A DNA stretch of 64,000 bases from Crystallibacter degradans (GTDB lineage Bacteria; Actinomycetota; Actinomycetes; Actinomycetales; Micrococcaceae): positions 549,567-613,566 of the forward strand of contig NZ_JABBCH010000002.1 in assembly GCF_012952295.1 (NCBI RefSeq), read 5' to 3'. The position numbers and the translations under genes are program-made. Positions 25,020 through 33,576 of the stretch are shown here, one piece after another. The notes beneath the pieces are model-generated. The model did no database searches. It had not been told where the DNA came from and worked only from the letters and a program-made list of their open reading frames with translations. Each line of letters starts with the position of its first letter. Within the stretch, counting starts at the first letter, position 1.

Positions 25020-26006
25020 ATGAAGGCGGTTTTTTACCAGGGATCAGGCGGCCCCGAGGTCATCGAGGTCCGTGAAGTCCAGCCGCCGGTGCCGAAACCG
25101 GGCGAAGTGATTGTCGACGTCGTTGCCGCGGGTTTGAACCGCGCGGATGTGCAGCAGCGCCGCGGACTATACCCGCCGCCGCCCGGCGCCTCCGACATTC
25201 CCGGCCTCGAGGTTTCCGGCCGCATCGCTGCCCTCGGTGAAGAGGTCACCGGCTGGCAAGTCGGGGACGAGGTCTGCGCCCTGCTGGCCGGCGGCGGTTA
25301 TGCCGAGCAGGTCGCGGTGCCGGCCGGGCAGTTGATGACCGTACCCGAAGGGGTGGACCTGGTCACTGCGGCAGCGCTGCCGGAAGCGACTGCCACCATC
25401 TTCTCCAATCTCTTCATGGCGGCCGGAGTGCAGGCAGGCGAAACCGTGCTCATCCACGGTGGCGGCGGCGGCATCGGCACTATGGCAGTCCAGATGGTCC
25501 GCGCGTTCGGTGGCCTGCCCATGGTGACCGCGGGCTCCCAAGCCAAGCTCGACGTCGTACGTCCCCTGGGCGCCCAGGTCCTCATCAACTACAAGGAAGA
25601 GGATTTTGTCGCCAAGGTCAAGGAAGCCACCGGCGGCCGCGGCGCGGACGTGATCCTCGATGTCGTCGGGGCGAAATACCTGCAGCGCAATCTGGACGCT
25701 CTGGCCACCTCAGGCCGGCTGGTGGTCATCGGCCTGCAGGGTGGTGCCAAGGCGGAACTGAACCTCGGCCAGCTGATGTCCAAGCGCGCCGTCGTCATCG
25801 GAACCACGCTGCGGTCCCGGCCGGTGGAGGAGAAGTCCGCGATCGTACGGGCCGTCATGACCCATGTCTGGCCGTTGGTCGCCTCGGGGGATATCGCCGC
25901 GCAGGTGGGCCGGACCTATCCGCTGGATTCGGCGGCCGAGGCGCACGAGTACTTCGACTCGGGCGAGCACATCGGCAAGATCCTGCTCACCACCGCGGCC
26001 GCCTAG
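25020..26006 (+). CDS. NAD(P)H-quinone oxidoreductase (zeta-crystallin-like MDR)
   Basis: A 328-residue zinc-independent medium-chain dehydrogenase/reductase. The N-terminal MKAVFYQGSGGPEVIEVREV and GLNRADVQQRRGLYPPPPG segments and the NADP-binding motif HGGGGGIGTMAVQ (about 148-160) match the PIG3/zeta-crystallin quinone oxidoreductase group. No catalytic or structural zinc ligands are present. It would reduce quinones or enones with NADPH in the cytosol. An AGGAGG ribosome binding site lies just before the chosen ATG; an upstream in-frame ATG lacks one. A 154-nt gap precedes the cstA gene on the same strand. Confidence 0.88.
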   Translation: MKAVFYQGSGGPEVIEVREVQPPVPKPGEVIVDVVAAGLNRADVQQRRGLYPPPPGASDIPGLEVSGRIAALGEEVTGWQVGDEVCALLAGGGYAEQVAVPAGQLMTVPEGVDLVTAAALPEATATIFSNLFMAAGVQAGETVLIHGGGGGIGTMAVQMVRAFGGLPMVTAGSQAKLDVVRPLGAQVLINYKEEDFVAKVKEATGGRGADVILDVVGAKYLQRNLDALATSGRLVVIGLQGGAKAELNLGQLMSKRAVVIGTTLRSRPVEEKSAIVRAVMTHVWPLVASGDIAAQVGRTYPLDSAAEAHEYFDSGEHIGKILLTTAAA

Positions 26007-26160
26007 CAGGGGAACCAGCGCCCTCGTCGGGGGCCGCTGGGCGCATACTGCGGCCTGCTCGGCTATTGGTATGCAGAATCCCTGTGACTTGATGCACGCT
26101 GCTGTTAGATTGCTGATAAGTAAGCTTTTTATCCGCCGTGCGTCTCAACAGGGAGCAATG

Positions 26161-28452
26161 ATGAGCCATACACCCACAGCAGGATCCGCGCCGGATCCGG
26201 ACCGTGACTCACACGTCCTGGTCCAGGATCCGAACCTTCCGCCGGTAGCCCTCGACCCGGAGATCGCCGCAGCCGAGGAGCGCCGATGGCCGCCGCTGAA
26301 GATCGCCATCTGGGTGGCTATCGCGCTGCTGGGCGGCGTGGCGTGGACGATGCTCGCCTTTGTACGGGGCGAAACCGTCAACGCCATCTGGTTCGTCTTC
26401 GCCGCGGTGTGCACTTACCTGATCTTCTACCGCTTCTATTCGAAGTTCATCGAGAACAAGATCACCAGGCCCAACGACAAACGGGCCACGCCGGCGGAGT
26501 ACAAGGCGGACGGCAAGGACTATGTGGTCACGGACCGCCGGGTGCTGTACGGGCACCACTTCGCGGCGATCGCCGGGGCCGGGCCCCTGGTGGGCCCCAT
26601 CCTGGCCGCCCAGATGGGCTACCTCCCGGGCACCATCTGGATTATCATCGGCGTGATTCTGGCCGGTGCGGTGCAGGACTACCTGGTGCTGTTCTTCTCG
26701 ATGCGCCGCGGCGGGCGCTCGCTGGGCCAGATGGCCCGCGAGGAGCTGGGCCTGATCGGCGGTACCGCCGCACTGATCGCCACGCTCGCCATCATGATCA
26801 TCATCGTCGCCATCCTGGCCCTCGTGGTCGTCAACGCACTGGGAGAATCCCCGTGGGGCGTCTTCTCGGTCTCCATGACCATTCCGATCGCCATCTTCAT
26901 GGGCGTCTACCTGCGCTTCATCCGCCCGGGTAAAGTCAGCGAAATTTCGATCATCGGCTTCGTGCTGCTGATCGCCGCGATCATCGGCGGCGGCATGATT
27001 GCCGATACCGAATGGGGCGTGGCCGTCTTCACGCTGGACCGCATCACCATCGCCTGGGGCATCATCATCTACGGCTTCATCGCGGCGGTACTCCCGGTGT
27101 GGCTGCTGCTCGCCCCGCGCGATTACCTCTCCACCTTCATGAAGATCGGCACCATCGTCATGCTGGCGGTGGCCATCGTGCTGGTCCGCCCGGAGATCAA
27201 TATCCCGGCCATCAGTGAGTTCGCCGGCCGGTCCGATGGGCCGGTAGTCCCCGGCTCCCTGTGGCCGTTCCTGTTCGTGACCATTGCCTGCGGCGCGCTC
27301 TCCGGTTTCCACGCGCTGATTTCTTCGGGCACCACGCCGAAGATGGTCCACAAGGAGAAGCAGACCCGGTTCATCGGCTACGGCGGCATGCTGATGGAGT
27401 CATTCGTGGCCATCATGGCCCTGGTCGCCGCGATCTCCATTGACCGCGGGATCTATTTCGCGATGAACGCCTCGGCCGCCGCGACCGGTGGCACCGTGGA
27501 GGGTGCGGTGGCCTTCGTCAACAGCCTGGGCCTGGCCGGGGTGAACCTGACTCCGGACATGCTGACCCAGCTGGCGGCCAACGTCGGCGAAGAGTCGGTG
27601 GTCTCGCGAACGGGCGGCGCCCCGACCCTCGCCGTCGGCCTTGCCCAGATCATGCAGAGCCTGATCGGCGGCCTGGGCCTGATGGCCTTCTGGTACCACT
27701 TCGCCATTATGTTCGAAGCGCTGTTCATCCTGACTGCTGTGGATGCCGGAACCCGGGTCGCCCGCTTCATGCTGCAGGACACCATCGGCAACTTCGCTCC
27801 CAAGTTCAAGGACATGTCCTGGCGCCCAGGGGTCTGGATCTGTACGGCCATCATGGTGGCGGGCTGGGGGTACATCCTGATACTCGGGGTGACGGATCCG
27901 TTGGGCGGCATCAACACGTTCTTCCCGCTCTTCGGCATCGCCAACCAGCTCCTGGCGGCGATCGCGCTCGCCGTCTGCATGGCCATTGCGGCCAAGAAGG
28001 GCGTGTTCAAGTACCTGTGGATCATCGCCCTCCCGCTGGCCTTTGCGTCGGTGATCACCATCTGGGCGTCGATCCTGAAGATCTTCTCGCAGGACGTCCG
28101 GGTTGGCTACTGGGCCAACCACTTCGCGCACCAGGAAGCCCTGGCCAACGGCGAGACCAGCCTGGGCAATGCGGGGTCGGTCGAAGCGATGGAAGCGGTG
28201 GTCCGGAACACCTGGGTCCAGGGCACGCTGTCCATCGTCTTCGTGGTGTTGACCATCATTGTCATCGCGACCGCCATCATCGCCACCATCAAGTCCTGGC
28301 AACGGGGCGGCGAGAAGTCCCATGAAGACCCCGCCGTCGTGTCTGCCACCTATGCGCCGGCCGGCTTCATCGCCACACCGGCGGAGCGCGAACTGCAGAA
28401 GCGCTGGGACGAGCTGCCCCAGGACAAGCGGCTGGCGCGGTCGAAGCACTGA
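26161..28452 (+). CDS. cstA: Carbon starvation protein CstA (peptide/pyruvate transporter)
   Basis: A 763-residue polytopic inner-membrane transporter, with roughly 16 hydrophobic segments from about residue 45 onward. Family hallmarks include NAIWFVFAAVCTYLIFYRFYS near the start, TPAEYKADGKDYV, VLYGHHFAAIAGAGPLVGP (about 130-150) and the later FHALISSGTTPKMV (about 385) and FPLFGIANQLLAAIAL (about 580). CstA proteins take up pyruvate and/or peptides under nutrient limitation. Two ATGs stand in tandem; GGGAG is better spaced for the second, which I used. The ybdD gene overlaps its stop codon by 1 nt, indicating translational coupling. Confidence 0.93.
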   Translation: MSHTPTAGSAPDPDRDSHVLVQDPNLPPVALDPEIAAAEERRWPPLKIAIWVAIALLGGVAWTMLAFVRGETVNAIWFVFAAVCTYLIFYRFYSKFIENKITRPNDKRATPAEYKADGKDYVVTDRRVLYGHHFAAIAGAGPLVGPILAAQMGYLPGTIWIIIGVILAGAVQDYLVLFFSMRRGGRSLGQMAREELGLIGGTAALIATLAIMIIIVAILALVVVNALGESPWGVFSVSMTIPIAIFMGVYLRFIRPGKVSEISIIGFVLLIAAIIGGGMIADTEWGVAVFTLDRITIAWGIIIYGFIAAVLPVWLLLAPRDYLSTFMKIGTIVMLAVAIVLVRPEINIPAISEFAGRSDGPVVPGSLWPFLFVTIACGALSGFHALISSGTTPKMVHKEKQTRFIGYGGMLMESFVAIMALVAAISIDRGIYFAMNASAAATGGTVEGAVAFVNSLGLAGVNLTPDMLTQLAANVGEESVVSRTGGAPTLAVGLAQIMQSLIGGLGLMAFWYHFAIMFEALFILTAVDAGTRVARFMLQDTIGNFAPKFKDMSWRPGVWICTAIMVAGWGYILILGVTDPLGGINTFFPLFGIANQLLAAIALAVCMAIAAKKGVFKYLWIIALPLAFASVITIWASILKIFSQDVRVGYWANHFAHQEALANGETSLGNAGSVEAMEAVVRNTWVQGTLSIVFVVLTIIVIATAIIATIKSWQRGGEKSHEDPAVVSATYAPAGFIATPAERELQKRWDELPQDKRLARSKH

Positions 28453-28679
28453 TGACCATGTCCACAAACAAGGCATTCAACCAGGCCGCCGGCAAAGCAC
28501 ACGCCGGCTGGAAGGGCTTCGTCTGGTACTTCAAGTCCCTGATGGGTGAGAACGCTTACCAGGCGTATCTCGACCACCACGCGCGGACCCACACCGGCAC
28601 GCCGCCCATGACGGAGCGCGAGTTCTGGCGGGACAAGACGGACCGCCAGGACCGCAATCCGGAAGGCCGCTGCTGCTAA
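28452..28679 (+). CDS. ybdD: YbdD/YjiX family small protein
   Basis: A 75-residue protein with the conserved core WKGFVWYFKSLMGENAY, the YLDHHARTHTG segment, EREFWRDKTDR and the Cys-rich end GRCC. This family is nearly always encoded directly after CstA-type transporters and is thought to assist pyruvate uptake. The start overlaps the cstA stop (TGATG). An ATG two codons later is an alternative. Confidence 0.9.
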   Translation: MTMSTNKAFNQAAGKAHAGWKGFVWYFKSLMGENAYQAYLDHHARTHTGTPPMTEREFWRDKTDRQDRNPEGRCC

Positions 28680-28704
28680 ATGGCCCGCAGCTGAATAACG
28701 ACGG

Positions 28705-28756
28705 CGGCACCCGCCTCGAGCTCCCCAGGGAGACTTCGGGGCGGGTGCCGTTTGTT
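28705..28756 (+). terminator. Terminator after cstA-ybdD
   Basis: The arms CGGCACCCGCC and GGCGGGTGCCG flank a 24-nt loop that itself contains a short CTCCC/GGGAG pairing; TTTGTT follows. Confidence 0.8.
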
Positions 28757-28789
28757 GTGCTGCTGGCTGGATTTAGCTTCGGCCTCTGG

Positions 28790-28795
28790 CAAGAT
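28790..28795 (+). promoter_or_regulatory. Possible -10 box (CAAGAT) of bpa
   Basis: CAAGAT ends 6 nt before the bpa ATG. It lacks the first T of TAnnnT, so this is a weaker case. Confidence 0.3.
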
Positions 28796-28801
28796 GAAAC
28801 C

Positions 28802-29416
28802 ATGAGCGACGAGCAGATATCTCAGACGGAAGAACCGGCCATCGAAGGAGCTCTCACCCCTGACGAGCAGCGCGCGGAGGAAGCCGAAGCCCGGAACGAA
28901 CCGGGACGGAACGGCAAGAAGGGCTCGCAGCTCCATGACCTGGTGGATGAACCCGCTAAGGTCATGCGGATCGGGACCATGATCCGCCAACTGCTGGAAG
29001 AGGTCCGCAGCGCCCCGCTGGATGATGCTGCTCGGAACCGGCTGGCGGAGATCCACGAACGCTCCGTGAAGGAACTCGAGGATGGTCTGGCCCCGGAGCT
29101 CATCGACGAACTGCACCGGATCAACCTGCCCTTCACCGATGACTCCACGCCGTCGGACGCCGAACTGCGGATCGCCCAGGCCCAACTGGTCGGCTGGCTT
29201 GAGGGGTTGTTCCACGGCATCCAGACCGCCATCGCCGCGCAGCAGGCCGCCACCCAGCAGATGGCCGCACGGATGCAGATGCGCCAGCTCCCGCCCGGCA
29301 CGGTCATCGCCCCCGGCGTCGTCATTGGCAACGACGGCGAACCGCGCCGCGCTGACGGCGCGGAATCGGAAAACCCGTCCGGCCCCGGCACCCACACCCC
29401 GGGCCAGTACCTCTGA
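28802..29416 (+). CDS. bpa: Bacterial proteasome activator Bpa
   Basis: A 204-residue ATP-independent activator of the actinobacterial 20S proteasome. The N-terminal ~35 residues are acidic and probably disordered. A helical region (about 40-165) carries the DUF2587 signature (VMRIGTMIRQLLEEVRSAPLDDAARNRLAEIHE, written here in pieces: VMRIGTMIRQLLEEV; LDDAARNRLAEIHE; LEDGLAPELIDEL). The chain ends in the GQYL tail that docks into the proteasome alpha-ring pockets and opens the gate. Bpa rings deliver unfolded or damaged proteins without ATP. A partner gene starts 5 nt downstream. The start is the ATG preceding MSDEQ; an upstream extension of 19 residues is hydrophobic and atypical. Confidence 0.92.
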   Translation: MSDEQISQTEEPAIEGALTPDEQRAEEAEARNEPGRNGKKGSQLHDLVDEPAKVMRIGTMIRQLLEEVRSAPLDDAARNRLAEIHERSVKELEDGLAPELIDELHRINLPFTDDSTPSDAELRIAQAQLVGWLEGLFHGIQTAIAAQQAATQQMAARMQMRQLPPGTVIAPGVVIGNDGEPRRADGAESENPSGPGTHTPGQYL

Positions 29417-29421
29417 GCCCG

Positions 29422-29886
29422 GTGGCGCTGTTCGGAGCGGCCCGCCAAGCCCGGCGGGACGACAAGGAACTGGGCAAAGGCATCTGGCGGCGCACCCATG
29501 ACCGGTTCCGCCGCGGGCTGGACCGCTACCACCAGGTTCTTGAAGGCGTGCAGGACGAGGAACTCTACGACGAGCTCCTGGTCATCGCCGACGAACTCGC
29601 CGCGCTGCTGCCCAAGGTCCGCGCGTCCTGCATGACGGCCCAGGAACTGCATCCTAGCGACGGCATGGACATCCCCGGCGGAAATCTGGCCGCCGTCCAC
29701 CGGTGCCTGTCCAAGGCCGGCAACTCACTCGCCGCGGCCGCTCAGGCCGCAGCCATGATCCGGCTGGACCCCAAGCACTCGGATACGCCGTCCGGCGGGT
29801 CGGCCAGTGTTGAAAACGTACGACGGCGGGCGGACATTGTGATCGAGGACGTTGCGGACGCGCAGCGCTACCTTGAAACCCGGTAG
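29422..29886 (+). CDS. Conserved helical protein cotranscribed with bpa
   Basis: A 154-residue, basic-then-acidic helical protein starting at GTG five bases after the bpa stop. The N-terminus (ALFGAARQARRDDKELGKGIWRRTHDRF) is basic. The middle (GVQDEELYDELLVIADELAALLPKVRASC) and the Ala-rich stretch near residue 100 suggest a helical bundle. I do not recognise a named family. The close spacing suggests expression with the proteasome activator, though a functional tie is inference. Confidence 0.75.
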   Translation: MALFGAARQARRDDKELGKGIWRRTHDRFRRGLDRYHQVLEGVQDEELYDELLVIADELAALLPKVRASCMTAQELHPSDGMDIPGGNLAAVHRCLSKAGNSLAAAAQAAAMIRLDPKHSDTPSGGSASVENVRRRADIVIEDVADAQRYLETR

Positions 29887-29930
29887 CGGCGCCGTCGTCA
29901 TTTGGTAAGTGCCAGTGCAGCTACAGGCGG

Positions 29931-29972
29931 GGAAAGAAGATCCCGCCACATCTGTTGATGTGACGGGATCTT
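29931..29972 (-). terminator. Terminator of tRNA-Thr
   Basis: The arms AAGATCCCG-C-CACATC and GATGTG-A-CGGGATCTT form a 15-bp stem with one mismatch and a TGTT loop; CTTTCC follows on the minus strand. Confidence 0.75.
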
Positions 29973-29977
29973 GGGTG

Positions 29978-30050
29978 AGCCCCCTGCCAGAATCGAACTG
30001 GCGACCTTTTCATTACGAGTGAAACGCTCTACCGACTGAGCTAAGGAGGC
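29978..30050 (-). tRNA. tRNA-Thr (anticodon CGU)
   Basis: A cloverleaf on the minus strand: acceptor GCCTCCT/AGGGGGC with one G-U pair, D-stem GCTC/GAGC, anticodon stem TTTCA/TGAAA with loop CTCGTAA (anticodon CGT), T-stem GCCAG/CTGGC with loop TTCGATT, discriminator U. CCA is not encoded. Confidence 0.94.
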
Positions 30051-30130
30051 CGGGCTTCCACGCCGGATAACCGGCCAGAATCCACAAGGAACAACTATAG
30101 GAGAGCAAGGGCGCGCTGGTCAAAACCGGC

Positions 30131-31669
30131 TTAGCAAACAGTGCCCTCGTCCGGCATTGTGCCCTCGATGAAATAGCTGTCCACGGCGTTCTGCACGCAG
30201 CTGTCGCCGCGGCCGTAGGCGGTGTGGCCCTGCGCCTCGTAGGTCAGCAGTGAGGCGGATTCCAGCTGCTGCGTCATGGAAACGGCCCATTCGTACGGGG
30301 TTGCCGGGTCGCCAGTAGTGCCGATGACCAGGATCGGATCGGCTCCGGCAGCGTCGACCGGTGCGGGCGTGCGCACCGGGTCCGCCGGCCAGTTCTCGCA
30401 GGTCGTACCGCCGTAGGCGAGGTACCGGCCCAGCGTTGGCGAGGCTTCCTCCAGCGCCGCCGCATTTTCCTTCATGCCCGCCAGATCGGATTCCATCGGA
30501 TAGTCCAGGCAGTTGATGGCGGTAAAGGCAGCGGTGCTGTTGGAGGTGTAGTTGCCGTCCGCCTGACGTTCAGCGCCCAGGTCCGCCAGGTACAGCATGT
30601 CCGTCGGATCGCCGTCGAAAGCGCCGTTTAGGGCGCGGGTCAGCAGCGGCCAGTTCACGTCGTTGTACAGCGGGACGATGAACCCCGAGACGAAGGTGCC
30701 CACGGTCACCAGACGGCCGTCCTCGGCGGTCAGCGGGTTTGCCTCGACGGACCGGATCAGGTCCTGGATCTGGCCGACGGCCTGGTCCACGGTTCCGGAC
30801 AGGGGGCACTCCGCGGACGCCAGGCAACTTTCCGCGTAGCTGCGGATTGCGCCTTCGAACGCCTTGGCCTGGCCGAGGGTGACCTGCTCATTGGTCAACG
30901 ACGGATCCAGCGCCCCGTCGAGCACCATCCGGCCCACCCGCTCCGGAAAGAGGTCCGCGTAGGTTGCGCCGAGGAAGGTGCCGTAGGAGAAGCCCAGGTA
31001 ATTCAGCTTGGCGTCCCCGACCACGGCGCGGATGATGTCCATGTCCTTGGCGGCGCTGGCGGTGTCCACATGGGCCAGGACTTCGCCGGTCTTCGCCGCG
31101 CACTTCTCGGCCAGTTCGGCCGCGTCTTCAGTGGCTTCCGCGATGCCCGCGTCGCTGTCCAGGTCATACTGCACCTCGCGCGCGGCATCGCGCTCGGCGT
31201 CGGTCATGCAGGTGACCGGCGCCGAGCGCTTCACGCCGCGGGGGTCGAACCCCACGATGTCGTAGCTGCCGCGCAGTTCCTCGGTGGTCATCTGCTCCAG
31301 CGAGCCGCGCACGGTGTCATAGCCCGAGCCGCCGGGACCGCCGGGGTTCAGCAGGATGGAACCTAAGGAATCGCCGTCGGTGGTGCTGCGGATCGCGGCA
31401 ATCTTGATGCTCTTGCCGTCCGGATCGGCGTAATCGACCGGGACTTCGATGTCCGCGCACTCGAACCGGCCTTCGCAGCTTTCCCAGCTGACCGACTGGT
31501 TGTAGTACGGCATCAGCTGCTCGTCCACGCTGCCGACAACTTCAGGCGACGACGACGGCGGGGCATCCGTCGTCCCCGGCAGCAGCCCGCACCCGGCCAG
31601 CAGGAAGAGCACGACGGCGGCCGCTGCGGTTTTGGCGCTGAGGCCGGATCGTCGCGGGAAGGTGCGCAT
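30131..31669 (-). CDS. Lipoprotein alpha/beta-hydrolase of the tripeptidyl aminopeptidase (TAP) family
   Basis: A 512-residue membrane-anchored secreted hydrolase. The signal sequence ends in a lipobox (LLAGC, Cys about 27). The alpha/beta-hydrolase core shows the oxyanion segment LNPGGPGGSG, YDIVGFDPRGVKRSAP, the nucleophile elbow in LGFSYGTFLGA (Ser about 225) and the C-terminal TAP-like domain with LVIGTTGDPATPYEWA and a late His in QGHTAYG. Homologues release N-terminal tripeptides or act as caged-peptide esterases; the substrate here is not known. An ATG follows GGAG at a suitable distance; TTG one codon upstream is ignored. The enzyme would act outside the cytoplasmic membrane. Confidence 0.88.
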   Translation of the reverse strand: MRTFPRRSGLSAKTAAAAVVLFLLAGCGLLPGTTDAPPSSSPEVVGSVDEQLMPYYNQSVSWESCEGRFECADIEVPVDYADPDGKSIKIAAIRSTTDGDSLGSILLNPGGPGGSGYDTVRGSLEQMTTEELRGSYDIVGFDPRGVKRSAPVTCMTDAERDAAREVQYDLDSDAGIAEATEDAAELAEKCAAKTGEVLAHVDTASAAKDMDIIRAVVGDAKLNYLGFSYGTFLGATYADLFPERVGRMVLDGALDPSLTNEQVTLGQAKAFEGAIRSYAESCLASAECPLSGTVDQAVGQIQDLIRSVEANPLTAEDGRLVTVGTFVSGFIVPLYNDVNWPLLTRALNGAFDGDPTDMLYLADLGAERQADGNYTSNSTAAFTAINCLDYPMESDLAGMKENAAALEEASPTLGRYLAYGGTTCENWPADPVRTPAPVDAAGADPILVIGTTGDPATPYEWAVSMTQQLESASLLTYEAQGHTAYGRGDSCVQNAVDSYFIEGTMPDEGTVC

Positions 31670-31699
31670 CAATTATTCTCCTGGCTTGTGGTCAAGAAT

Positions 31700-32839
31700 C
31701 TAGAGCAGGCTGACTGCCATGGCCTCCATGGCCAGTACCGGGGCCACGTTGGTGCTGAGCCGTTTGCGGGTCTGCGCGATGGCGTCCAACCTCTCCAACG
31801 TCTTCTCGGGGGTCGATTGTTCCGCGTAGGACGTCAGCTCCGGCCGCAGGTATTCGTTGACCAGGTCCGACGAAGCGCCCAGCTGGAGGGCCAGCACGTC
31901 CCGGTAGAACGTGGTCAGGTCGATCATGACGCGGTCCAGGGAATCGCTCACGCTGCGCTTCGCCCGGCGCTTCTGCTCATCCTCCAGCTGCTTCAGCTGG
32001 CTGCGCATCGCCGGCGGCAGCGTGCCTTTCTCCGGCGCGCCGAGGCTGTACAGCAGGGCCTCGCGCTCGGCGGCGTTGCGCTGTTCGGAGGCAGCGGCGG
32101 CGTCCGCATTGGAGATTTCCACCAGCTCGCCGGCGGCCATCACGGCATCCGAGACCCCGCGCAGCCGCAGCGGCAGCCGGACAATGGTGTCCCGGCGGCT
32201 GCGGGCGTCCTCATCGGCGGCAAGCCGGCGGGCCACGCCGATGTGGCTCTGCGACACGCGGGCGGCGAACTCGGCCAGCTCCGGTGTGGCGCCGTCGCGG
32301 CGGACCAGCAGCTCGGCCACATCGCCCACCGGCGGAATACGCAGGCCGACCGGGCGGCAGCGGGAGCGGATGGTGACCAGCACGTCCGCCGGGCTTGGCG
32401 CACAGAGCAGCCAGATGGTCCGCGGCGGCGGCTCCTCGATGGCCTTGAGCAGCACATTGGTGGTCCGCTCCGCCATGCGGTCCGCGTCCTCGATGATGAT
32501 CACGCGCCAGCGGCCGGAGGACGGTTTGTCCTGCGCCTTCGTGACCCAGTCGCGGACCTCGCGGATGGTGAAGGACACATTCTCCGTCACCATGGCCGAC
32601 ACGTCCGCATTGGTGCCGCCCAAAACGGTGTGGCAGGCGTGGCACTCGCCGCAGCCGCGGGCGGCAGGATCGGGCTGTTCGCACAGCAGGGCGGCGGCGA
32701 AGGACCGCGCGGCGTTGGAGCGGCCGGAGCCGGGCGGACCGGTGAACAGCCAGGCGTGGTTGGGCCGCTCGGCGGCTGCGGCACGGCTGAGCTGCTCCAC
32801 CACGGCGGTCTGGCCGGGCAGATCGGACCAGACGCTCAT
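31700..32839 (-). CDS. holB: DNA polymerase III subunit delta'
   Basis: A 379-residue clamp-loader subunit of the AAA+ family. The Walker A-like GPPGSGRS lies at 34-41, four zinc-ligand cysteines are C53, C63, C66 and C69 (GCGECHACH), the Walker B-like IIEDADRM is near 113, and the sensor RSRCR is near 165. The tail is the helical collar domain. It pairs with the tau/delta subunits to load the beta clamp. The 4-nt overlap with tmk (upstream) indicates a tmk-holB operon, as in many actinobacteria. It ends 30 nt from the start of the hydrolase gene on the same strand. Confidence 0.93.
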   Translation of the reverse strand: MSVWSDLPGQTAVVEQLSRAAAAERPNHAWLFTGPPGSGRSNAARSFAAALLCEQPDPAARGCGECHACHTVLGGTNADVSAMVTENVSFTIREVRDWVTKAQDKPSSGRWRVIIIEDADRMAERTTNVLLKAIEEPPPRTIWLLCAPSPADVLVTIRSRCRPVGLRIPPVGDVAELLVRRDGATPELAEFAARVSQSHIGVARRLAADEDARSRRDTIVRLPLRLRGVSDAVMAAGELVEISNADAAAASEQRNAAEREALLYSLGAPEKGTLPPAMRSQLKQLEDEQKRRAKRSVSDSLDRVMIDLTTFYRDVLALQLGASSDLVNEYLRPELTSYAEQSTPEKTLERLDAIAQTRKRLSTNVAPVLAMEAMAVSLL

Positions 32840-33495
32840 GCCAGCAACCCGCAGATGCGCTCGAGGATGGCGTCGGTCAAGACCTCGCGTTCGCTCCGTG
32901 CGTCCAGCACCATGTAGTCGTCTGGGCGGGCCGCGGCCAGCTCCAGGAAGGCGGCCCGGATCCGCCCGTGGAAGTCATCCGGTTCGGATTCCAGCCGGTC
33001 TTCGGCGGCTTCACCTGCCAGCCGCCGGTCGCGGGCGTGGTCCGGCGCCACGTCGAGCAGCACCGTGACATCGGGCAGCAGCGAAGCCGTGGCCCACAGG
33101 TTGATGTCCCGCACCGCGGCAATGCCCAGTTCCCGCCCGGCACCTTGGTAGGCCACGGACGAGTCGATGAAACGGTCGCAGAGTACGATCTCGCCGCGCT
33201 CCAGCGCCGGGAAGATCACCTGCTGCACGTGGGCCGCCCGCGAGGCGGCAAAAATCAAGGCTTCGGTGCGGGCATCGATCTCGCCGTGGCCGTGGTCCAG
33301 CACCAGGGAGCGCAGCTTTTCGCCGATGGGCGTGCCACCGGGCTCGCGGGTCCGCAGTACAGCGTGCCCGGCGGCTTCCAGCCGGGCCTGGACGGCAGCT
33401 GCCTGGGTGGACTTGCCTGCCCCGTCGCCGCCCTCGAACGCGATGAACAGCCCCGCGCGGGCGCGAGCGGGCGAGGGGGTACCGGGGGAAGTCAC
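32836..33495 (-). CDS. tmk: Thymidylate kinase
   Basis: A 219-residue dTMP kinase. The P-loop FEGGDGAGKST occupies residues about 20-30, the DR(Y/F)-type motif LCDRFIDSSVAYQGAGRELG lies near 105-124, and the LID region with RRLAGEAAEDRLE near 155-170. It phosphorylates dTMP to dTDP. It overlaps holB by 4 nt. The start is GTG, 6 nt after a TACGCT box on the minus strand. Confidence 0.95.
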   Translation of the reverse strand: MTSPGTPSPARARAGLFIAFEGGDGAGKSTQAAAVQARLEAAGHAVLRTREPGGTPIGEKLRSLVLDHGHGEIDARTEALIFAASRAAHVQQVIFPALERGEIVLCDRFIDSSVAYQGAGRELGIAAVRDINLWATASLLPDVTVLLDVAPDHARDRRLAGEAAEDRLESEPDDFHGRIRAAFLELAAARPDDYMVLDARSEREVLTDAILERICGLLA

Positions 33496-33501
33496 CCAAT
33501 T

Positions 33502-33507
33502 AGCGTA
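33502..33507 (-). promoter_or_regulatory. -10 box (TACGCT) of tmk-holB
   Basis: On the minus strand TACGCT, 6 nt, then the GTG of tmk. Confidence 0.5.
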
Positions 33508-33563
33508 CCGTTGTTCGCTGCTGCCACAGAGTCATGAGTTAACCTGTGGACGGCCTGCGGGAT

Positions 33564-33569
33564 TAACCT
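33564..33569 (+). promoter_or_regulatory. -10 box (TAACCT) of metB
   Basis: TAACCT ends 7 nt before the ATG at 33577. Confidence 0.5.
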
Positions 33570-33576
33570 TGCTGTC

